Below are positions 1 to 6,900 of a stretch of DNA of 64,000 nucleotides, in pieces. Source of the stretch: SSSZ01 sp016790965. Lineage in GTDB: Bacteria; Pseudomonadota; Gammaproteobacteria; Burkholderiales; Rhodocyclaceae. The stretch lies in NCBI GenBank assembly GCA_016790965.1, contig JAEUNZ010000026.1:1-64000 (forward strand), read 5' to 3'. The position numbers and the translations under genes were made by a program. The first letter of the stretch is position 1. The number at the start of each line of letters is the position of its first letter. A model generated the notes under the pieces. That model was not told where the DNA came from. It was given only the letters and a program-made list of their open reading frames with translations, and made no database searches.

Positions 1-425
1 CACAGCGCCGGGTCGGCCCGCAGGCCCTGGGCGTAGGCGCGCAGTGCGGCCGGGTGGTCGTGCGCACCGTCGAAGCTGATCGACAGCAGGCGCACGTTGC
101 CAGGATGGCCCGCCTCGGCATCGGCCCGCAGCGCGGCCTGCAGCTGCTGGAAGCTGCTGCCCAGCGAAAGGCAGACCGTCTGACAGCGCGTGTAGATGAA
201 GTCGGCGATGGTCACGCCGCCGCCCTGCGCCAGCAGCGCGGGCAGGTCGGGCGCGGCCACTCCGGGGCCATCGACTGCCACGCGCGGCGCGTCCACGGGC
301 TGCAGCGCCACTTCCAGGCGGCGCGCGCCCTCGTCGGTCCAGACCTGGAAGCCGTGCGTGAGCCAATCCGCCGCCGCGTAGCCGCACAGCGCCAGCAGCA
401 GGCTCAGGACGGCGGTGCGCAACAT
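1..425 (-). CDS. SCO1/SenC family copper chaperone (3' part beyond the window)
   Basis: Read on the minus strand from an ATG at 425; the C-terminal part lies beyond base 1, so 141 residues are visible. The first 20 residues form a hydrophobic signal or anchor segment. The SCO copper-binding CxxxC motif is present as C81-QTV-C85 in the context FIYTRCQTVC, inside a thioredoxin-like fold start. The distal His copper ligand would lie beyond the window. SCO proteins deliver copper to, or reduce cysteines of, haem-copper oxidases. Its place 4 bp after a cytochrome c gene and at the end of a cbb3-type oxidase operon fits that role. Family call from motif and context; the exact oxidase partner is inferred. 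Confidence 0.82.
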   Translation of the reverse strand, partial: MLRTAVLSLLLALCGYAAADWLTHGFQVWTDEGARRLEVALQPVDAPRVAVDGPGVAAPDLPALLAQGGGVTIADFIYTRCQTVCLSLGSSFQQLQAALRADAEAGHPGNVRLLSISFDGAHDHPAALRAYAQGLRADPAL

Positions 426-429
426 GGCC

Positions 430-1026
430 TTAGCGCGCCAGGGCTTGGAGCGCAGCGCCGCCCTCGAACGGGGTGCTGCGGTCGTTGGCCTTGCGCTCCT
501 GTGCGATCAGGTCGGGCGCCACGGCGGCGGCCTGGTTGCCCCACGCGCTGCGGATGTAGCTGGCCACGGCGGCCAGTTCGGCATCGCCCAGTTGCCGGAA
601 GCTCGGCATGGCGCCCCCGTAGCTTTTACCGGCCACCGTGATCGGGCCGGTCACGCCATGCAGCAGGATGTTGGCCAGCACGCGCGGCTCGCCCGTGACC
701 CATTCCGAGCCCGCCAGCGGCGGAAACACGCCCGGCAGGCCCTGGCCCGTGGCCTGGTGGCAGGCCGCGCACTGCGCGGCGAACAGCGCCTTGCCATCCA
801 CGGCCGCGCCCGCGGCGGCCGGTGCGGGGCCGGACAGGTCGGCCACGGTGCGGCGGTCGCCCAGGCTGGAGTTTCCGAACGGATCGGACAGGAAGATGTA
901 GCCCACGCCGAACAGCACCATGGCCAGCGTGATGGCGGCAGCCATCAGCGGCACGGGGCGGATGCGCTCCTCGGGGTCGGCGTTTTCGCGCTCCTGCGCG
1001 CGGTGCGAAGTGTCTTGGTCGAGCAT
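430..1026 (-). CDS. Membrane-anchored monohaem cytochrome c (CcoP-like role)
   Basis: A 198-residue protein with a charged N-terminal stretch, one transmembrane helix at about residues 27-47 and a class I cytochrome c domain. The haem motif is CAACH (C86, C89, H90), and a likely methionine axial ligand is M140 in the GGAMPSF context. It follows the ccoO-like gene by 8 bp and precedes the SCO gene by 4 bp on the minus strand, so it is probably the third electron-transfer subunit of the oxidase. Canonical CcoP carries two haems and is about 300 residues; this one has a single haem site. That makes the complex an unusual short form, or leaves part of the CcoP role to another protein. Confidence 0.85.
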   Translation of the reverse strand: MLDQDTSHRAQERENADPEERIRPVPLMAAAITLAMVLFGVGYIFLSDPFGNSSLGDRRTVADLSGPAPAAAGAAVDGKALFAAQCAACHQATGQGLPGVFPPLAGSEWVTGEPRVLANILLHGVTGPITVAGKSYGGAMPSFRQLGDAELAAVASYIRSAWGNQAAAVAPDLIAQERKANDRSTPFEGGAALQALAR

Positions 1027-1034
1027 GGGCGTCC

Positions 1035-1655
1035 TCAGGAAGCAGAACCGGCGGCCGGGCCGGCGGCGCTGCGCGGCGGGGGCGGCAGCACGGGGTAGGT
1101 GTGGTCCAGGCCCTGCAGGTACTTCACCAGGTCCAGCGCCTCGGGGCGCGCCACGACCACCTTGCCGGCGGGGCCGTGGCCTGGCGGCAGCTTGACGACC
1201 TCGTCGCCCGGTTCGGCGGCGGCCTTGGTCTCGAACAGGTAGGGGTAGGCCGGCATGATGGACCCCGGCACATAGGCGCGCGGCTGGTACAGGTGGCCCA
1301 GGTGCCAGTCCTTGCTGGGCTGGCGCGCGCCGATGTTGAACAGGTCGGGCCCGGTGCGCATGCTGCCCAGCAGGTGCGGCTTGTCGTACACGTAGTCGCC
1401 CGGCACCGAGGCGCGGCCCCAGCCGCGCTCATGGTCGGGACCGAGGTTGCGGTCGCGCGGCTGCTGCGTGTGGCAATAGACGCAACCGCTGGCGATATAG
1501 ACATCGCGGCCGCGCTGCTGGGCGCTGGTATAGGGCTTGAGGCCCTCGGGCGGCGTGATGTCGCGCACCTCCATGTAGGGCAGCACCACCAGCGCGGCCG
1601 TGGCCACGGCCAGGGACACCATGGCCCCGGCGGCGAGCTTGACTTCATTTTCCAT
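1035..1655 (-). CDS. ccoO: cbb3-type cytochrome c oxidase subunit II (CcoO-like)
   Basis: 206 residues from ATG at 1655. The start was chosen because the protein then begins with a short N-terminus and one transmembrane helix (about residues 8-27), as in CcoO; a longer frame to 1754 would overlap ccoN deeply. The monohaem site is CVYCH (C58, C61, H62) followed by TQQPRD, typical of CcoO/FixO. A candidate Met ligand lies in PGSIMPAYPYL. It overlaps the end of the upstream ccoN-like gene by 11 bp, which suggests translational coupling. The proline-rich tail (four prolines then Ala/Gly/Ser) is low complexity. It passes electrons from soluble cytochrome c to the catalytic subunit in the inner membrane. 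Confidence 0.88.
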   Translation of the reverse strand: MENEVKLAAGAMVSLAVATAALVVLPYMEVRDITPPEGLKPYTSAQQRGRDVYIASGCVYCHTQQPRDRNLGPDHERGWGRASVPGDYVYDKPHLLGSMRTGPDLFNIGARQPSKDWHLGHLYQPRAYVPGSIMPAYPYLFETKAAAEPGDEVVKLPPGHGPAGKVVVARPEALDLVKYLQGLDHTYPVLPPPPRSAAGPAAGSAS

Positions 1656-3303
1656 GAGCTGTCTCCAGTGCCTGAAGGGATGCCGGGGCGAACAGGGCCG
1701 CGCCCGTGCGCTGCGGGCCAAAGCGCAGCGCCATGGCCAGGAAGTGGCCGGCAAAGACGAGGTGGCTCAGCACCATCAGCGCGCCGCCCACGCTGCGCCA
1801 CTGCAGGTAGGGGATGGTGAGCGTGACCGACTCCATGAAGGGCCGCGAGGCATCGAGCATGGCCAGGCCCTGCAGCCAGCCGCCGATGGAGAGGCCCACG
1901 AAATAGATCAGGATGCCGACGGCCGCGAGCCAGAACTGCAGCGAGATGAGGCGCGGGTACGGCCACTCCCAGTGCAGCACGCGCGGCAGCATGAAGTAGA
2001 TGGCGCCGAACAGCACCATGGTGACGAAGGCATAGGCCCCCAGGTGCGCGTGCGCCACCGTGAAGTGCGTGAAGTGCGCCACCTGGTTGACGCTGCGCAG
2101 CGCCTCCAGCGAGCCCTGCACCGACGAGAGCATGTACATCAGCCCGCCGAACATCATGAAGCGCAGCGTGGGCGAGTGCAGCGCCAGGTGCATGCGCCCT
2201 TGCATGGTGCCCGCCATGTTGATGGTGAAGGCCGCCACGGGGATGATCATCATCATGCTCTGCACGATGGACAGCGTGCTCAGCCAGCCCGGAATCGGCC
2301 CGCCGATCAGGTGGTGCCCGCCCACTTGGCCGTAGAAGAAGGCCAGCGTCCAGAAGCCCAGGATGGACAGGTTGTACGAGCGCACCGGCCGGCCGATGAT
2401 CTTGGGCAGGAAGTAGTAGATCGCCCCCACGCTGATGGGCGTGAACCACAGGCCCAGCACGTTGTGGCCGTACCACCAGTTGGTGGTGGCCTGCTGCACG
2501 CCGGTGTGCACGCCGGGCAGCTTGGCCACGAGGAACAGCAGCGTGATCCACAGCAGCGCCGCTACCAGGTACCAGACGCTGACGTACAGCGACTCCACCT
2601 GGCGGTTGACCAGCGTGTACAGCACCGGCCCGATGATGCAGACGAAGCCCACGACGATGAACAGGCCGATCTGCCACGGCATCTCCAGGTACTCCATGCC
2701 GTCGCTCCAGCCCGCGCCGATGGCGCCGATGGCACTGGCAATGGCGATGTTGATGAACGCGCCGCCCAGCATCACCCAGGGCGCGCCGAACAGCCGCGTG
2801 CGCAGCAGGCGCGGCAGCAGCCAGACGATGAGACCCAGCGCGGCGTTGGTGATCCAGCCGTAGAGCACCGCCGTGAGGTGCATGGTGCGCACGCGGCCGA
2901 AGGTCTGCCAGGCCTCGCCCACCAGCCAGTCGGGCATGTGCAGCTTGAGCGAGGCCGTGAGCCCCGCCACCGAGCCCAGCACCAGCCAGAGGATGGCGAA
3001 GGCGATGAACATGAACACGGGGAAGGCGCTGGAGCGGTCGGCCTCGATGCGCTGCGCCAGCTCGCGCGGGTCGGCGGCATGCAGGGCATCGCCCGGCTCG
3101 GCGGCCGCCGCCTGCAGGTGGGCGCGGCCGGCCTCGTGCAGCGCGGGGTCGTCGGCCTGGCCGATCTCGCCACGCGCGAAGATGACCGAGGCCGCCCGGG
3201 GGTTCTCGACCAGCAGGCCCTTGCGCATCGACCAGATGAAGACAAACAGCCCCATGATCGACAGCAGGAAGGCGCCCAGCAGGCTCAGGATGGCACTGTC
3301 CAT
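1645..3303 (-). CDS. ccoN: cbb3-type cytochrome c oxidase subunit I (CcoN-like) with CcoS-like N-terminal extension
   Basis: 552 residues. ATG at 3303 is preceded by an AAGGAAA ribosome-binding site; in-frame codons further upstream add a polar stretch and were rejected. The haem-copper core is intact: H142 in RTMHLTAVLYGW, CuB ligand H280 in WWYGHN, the HH pair H330-H331, and H418/H420 in VAHAHLG. The core starts near residue 92. Residues 1-90 are an extra segment with one transmembrane helix followed by a soluble linker; the helix and the following FIWSMRKGLL resemble the small assembly protein CcoS. It catalyses oxygen reduction to water. No separate ccoS or ccoQ is visible in the operon. 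See the separate finding. Confidence 0.88.
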   Translation of the reverse strand: MDSAILSLLGAFLLSIMGLFVFIWSMRKGLLVENPRAASVIFARGEIGQADDPALHEAGRAHLQAAAAEPGDALHAADPRELAQRIEADRSSAFPVFMFIAFAILWLVLGSVAGLTASLKLHMPDWLVGEAWQTFGRVRTMHLTAVLYGWITNAALGLIVWLLPRLLRTRLFGAPWVMLGGAFINIAIASAIGAIGAGWSDGMEYLEMPWQIGLFIVVGFVCIIGPVLYTLVNRQVESLYVSVWYLVAALLWITLLFLVAKLPGVHTGVQQATTNWWYGHNVLGLWFTPISVGAIYYFLPKIIGRPVRSYNLSILGFWTLAFFYGQVGGHHLIGGPIPGWLSTLSIVQSMMMIIPVAAFTINMAGTMQGRMHLALHSPTLRFMMFGGLMYMLSSVQGSLEALRSVNQVAHFTHFTVAHAHLGAYAFVTMVLFGAIYFMLPRVLHWEWPYPRLISLQFWLAAVGILIYFVGLSIGGWLQGLAMLDASRPFMESVTLTIPYLQWRSVGGALMVLSHLVFAGHFLAMALRFGPQRTGAALFAPASLQALETAHGK

Positions 3304-3353
3304 CGGTGGGTTTCCTTTCTTGTTTTCCGGCACGCGCGAGACGCGCCATTTTT

Positions 3354-3367
3354 TTGATGCAGTGCAA
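3354..3367 (-). promoter_or_regulatory. Possible degenerate FNR/ANR-type box upstream of ccoN
   Basis: On the minus strand the 14 bases read TTGCA-CTGC-ATCAA. One half matches the FNR consensus (TTGAT-N4-ATCAA) fully and the other matches 3 of 5. It lies about 50 bp upstream of the ccoN start, a usual position for oxygen-responsive control of cbb3 operons. The match is weak and chance is possible. Confidence 0.25.
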
Positions 3368-3489
3368 ATGACCGCACAGCGATCCGTGCTAGGCACGGCT
3401 GCGGCGGATTCTAAAATTCATCACGGATGTATGTTTTTTGCTCTGCGCAAGCCCCTGCCGAGGGTGGTGTTACCAAGGGTATTTGAAGC

Positions 3490-3544
3490 CAAAATGGGCT
3501 CTGGCGCCCGTCCGCAAAGCGCAGTCAGCTATATTTTCGATAGC
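3490..3544 (+). repeat. Comamonadaceae-type dispersed repeat, copy 1 (intergenic)
   Basis: About 55 bp with the pattern TGGGCTCTGGCGCCCGT, then AAGCGC, then AGCTAT and TTCGATAGC. It shares these blocks, in the same order and on the same strand, with copies at 4994, 6687 and 8309. It sits between the ccoN promoter region and the 3' end of the cysteine-cluster gene. Apart from this repeat and the possible FNR box I see nothing in 3304-3558. Confidence 0.7.
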
Positions 3545-3558
3545 GAACAAAGACTGGT

Positions 3559-3918
3559 TCAGGCCGGCGGCAGCGCCTGCAGGTGCGCATCACAGCCCAC
3601 GCCGGCGGCGATCCAGCGCCGCGCCAGCGCCTGCTGCCAGCGCACGACCCAGGGGCGCGTGAAGCCGGTCACCGCGCCAGGGTCGGCGACCATGCCGCAG
3701 AGGTAGCGCCCGTCCGCCGCGCTCCAGCGCAGCGCCACGCAGGCACCCGTGCGGCGGCGCGAGACCAGCATGCCCAGCGGGCACGGCTCGGCCAGGCAGC
3801 ACAGGCCGCAGCCGTTGCAGGGCGCACCCTCACGGGGCTTGGGCGGCGCGCCGGGGTGCCAGTGCACCACCTGCCAGCCGGGGGGCAGGGGTGCCTTCGG
3901 CGCGCCGGGCTCTGTCAT
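3559..3918 (-). CDS. CxxCxxCC (YkgJ-like) cysteine-cluster protein
   Basis: 119 residues from ATG at 3918. The start overlaps the uvrA stop by 4 bp (ATGA), so the two genes are probably translationally coupled. The defining motif is CNGCGLCC (C34, C37, C40, C41), followed by a further Cys at 46 and two more downstream (in GACVAL and YLCGM). This is the pattern of the YkgJ/flagellin N-methylase-like family, which is thought to bind an Fe-S cluster or zinc. The substrate is unknown. Proline-rich N-terminus, no signal peptide and no membrane segment. Confidence is high for the gene and moderate for the family. Confidence 0.78.
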   Translation of the reverse strand: MTEPGAPKAPLPPGWQVVHWHPGAPPKPREGAPCNGCGLCCLAEPCPLGMLVSRRRTGACVALRWSAADGRYLCGMVADPGAVTGFTRPWVVRWQQALARRWIAAGVGCDAHLQALPPA

Positions 3919-6900
3919 CGCGCCAGCACCGGCGCCAGCGCCACGCCGGTGTGCGTGCCCAGACGCACCACCTCCTCGGGCGGGGCGGCGGCGACGATGC
4001 GGCCGCCGCCCGCGCCGCCCTCGGGGCCGAGGTCGATGATCCAGTCGGCCTCGGCGATGACGTCGAGGTCGTGCTCGATGACGACCACGCTGTGCCCGCC
4101 GTCCACCAGGCGGTGCAGCACGCGGATGAGCTTGTGCACATCGGACATGTGCAGGCCCACGGTGGGCTCGTCGAGCACGTAGAGCGTGTGCGGCGCCTTC
4201 TGGCCGCGCCGGCCCACCTCGTCGCGCACCTTGGTGAGCTCGGTCACGAGCTTGATGCGCTGCGCCTCGCCGCCGCTCAGCGTGGGGCTGGGCTGGCCCA
4301 GCGTGAGGTAGCCCAGGCCCACGTCCTTGAGCAGTTGCAGCGGGTGGGCTATTGCTGGCATGCTGGCGAAGAAGTCCACGGCCTCGTCCACCTCCATCTG
4401 CAGCACGTCGCCAATGCTCTTGCCGCGCCAGGTGACGGCCAGCGTCTCGGGGTTGAAGCGCGCGCCGTGGCAGGCCTCGCAGGGCACCTTCACGTCGGGC
4501 AGGAAGGCCATGCCGATGGTGCGCACGCCCTGCCCTTCGCACACGGGGCAGCGGCCCTCGCCGGTGTTGAAGCTGAAGCGCCCGGCCGCGTAGCCGCGCG
4601 CCTTGGCCTCCAGCGTTTCGGCGAACAGCTTGCGCACGGTGTCCCAGAAGCCGATGTAGGTGGCCGGGCAAGAGCGCGGCGTCTTGCCGATGGGCGTCTG
4701 GTCCACTTCGAGCACGCGGTCGATGGTTTCGAAGCCCTGCAGGCCGGTGCAGCCGATGAGCGCGGGCGCATTGCCCGCGTCCATGGCGTCGCGCCCGGCC
4801 TTGGTACTGCGCTGCTGCACCCAGGCGGCCACGTTGGTGAGCAGCACGTCGCGCGCCAGCGTGGACTTGCCCGAGCCGCTCACGCCCGTGACCGCCACCA
4901 GCCGCTGCAGCGGCACGCGCGCGGTCACGTTTTGCAGGTTGTGCAGCTGCGCGCCGTGCACGGTGAGCCAGCGCAGAGGCTCATCCTTCAAGGCATTTGG
5001 GGCTGTGGCACCCGTGGATAAAGCGCCATAAGCTACCTTTTCGATAGCATCCGATGCCATGGCACGGCGCGCCTGCAGCGGGTGGCGCATGGCGTGCAGC
5101 AGGTAGCGGCCGGTCTGCGAATCCTCGGCCCCGGTCAGGTCGGCCACACTGCCCTGGGCCACCAGGCGCCCGCCGCGCTTGCCCGCGCTGGGGCCAATGT
5201 CGATGAGGTGGTCGGCCGCGCGGATGGTGTCCTCGTCATGCTCCACCACCACCAGGGTGTTGCCCTTGCTGCTGAGCTGGCGCAGCGCGCGCAGCAGGAT
5301 CTGGTTGTCGCGCGCGTGCAGGCCGATGGTGGGTTCGTCGAGCACGTAGCACACGCCCTGCAGGTTGCTGCCGAGCTGCGCCGCCAGGCGGATGCGCTGC
5401 GCCTCGCCGCCCGACAGCGTGGGCGCCCCCCGGTCCAGCGTGAGGTAGCCCAGGCCCACTTCTTCGAGGAATTCGAGCCGGCTGCGGATCTCGGGGATCA
5501 GGTCGCGCGCGATCTCGGCCTCGCGGCCCGCGAGCGCCACGGTGTCCACCCAGGCGCGGATATCGCTGACGGACAGGCGCGCGATGTCGGTGATGCTCCA
5601 GCCCGCGTGGCCCGTGGCCGCGTTGGCGCCAAAGCGCACGGCGCGCGCCGTGGCGTTGAGGCGCGTGCCCTGGCAGCTAGGGCAGGCGGTGTCCTGCAGG
5701 TCTTCCACCTCGGGTTCGGCGAAGGTCTGTTCGCGGCCCTTCTGGTCGTCGGCGAGCACCGAGTCGTCGAACACCTTGCGCTGCTCCTTGGTCAGCTTCA
5801 CGCCCGTGCCCACGCAGTCGGGACACCAGCCGTGCTTGCTGTTGTAGGAGAACAGGGAAGGCTGAAGCTCGGCGTAGCTCGTGCTGCACACCGGGCAGGC
5901 GCGCTTGGCCGAGAACACCTGCAGCCGCCCGATGCCCGCCGTGGGCGTGCCCGCCGCCAGGGCCTCGCGCAGGCCATCGAGGTGGCTCAGCACATGCACC
6001 ACGCCCTTGCCGTGCGTGAGCGCCTGGGCCAGGCCCTCGCGCAGTGCCGCTTCGTTCTCGGGCGTCACATCCAGGCTCAGCACGGGCAGCTCGATGGTGT
6101 GCTCCTTGAAGCGGTCGATGCGCGGGAAGCCCGAGGTCGGCAGGAAGTCGCCGTCCACGCGCAGGTGCGTGAAGCCGCGCGGACGCGCCCAGTCGGCCAG
6201 CTCGGTATAGACGCCCTTGCGCGCCACCACCAGCGGCGCCAGCAGGCCGATGTGCTGGCCCCGGAACTCGGTGAGCAGTTGCGCGGCGATGCGCTCGGGC
6301 GTCTGCGGCTGCACGGCGGCGCCGTCGTGGGTGCAGTGCTGCACGCCGAGCTTGACGTAGAGCAGGCGCAAAAAGTGCCAGACCTCGGTGGTCGTGCCCA
6401 CCGTGCTCTTGCGCCCGCCGCGCGAAAGGCGCTGCTCGATCGCCACCGTGGGCGGAATGCCGTACACGGCGTCCACCTCGGGCCGCCCGGCCGGCTGCAC
6501 GATGCTGCGCGCGTAGGCGTTGAGCGATTCGAGGTAGCGGCGCTGGCCTTCGTTGAACAGGATGTCGAACGCCAGCGTGGACTTGCCCGAGCCGCTGACG
6601 CCGGTGATGACGTTGAACTGGCCGCGCGGCACCTCCACGCTCAGGCCCTTGAGGTTGTGCTCGCGGGCGTTGACGATTTCTATGGTGTTTTTGGGCTCTG
6701 GCGCCCGTGCTGATTGCGCAAGGCGCTCCTGATTCAATAGCACCGGCAGCGCTTCGCTGGCACCGATGGCGCCGTCGTAGGCGCGCAGCGCGGCGCCGGT
6801 GTGCGACTGCGGGTGGGCGCGCAAGTCCTGCGGCGAGCCCTCGGCCACCAGCTGCCCGCCCGCGTCGCCGCCTTCGGGGCCCAGGTCGATGATCCAGTCG

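Noticed and set aside
1600..3357. 585-residue plus-strand ORF
   Set aside because: Antisense shadow of ccoN in GC-rich DNA; His/Gln/Arg-biased translation with no domain.
1124..3367. 747-residue minus-strand ORF
   Set aside because: Off-frame reading of ccoN/ccoO; Arg/Ala/His-rich, while the ccoN and ccoO frames carry all haem ligands.
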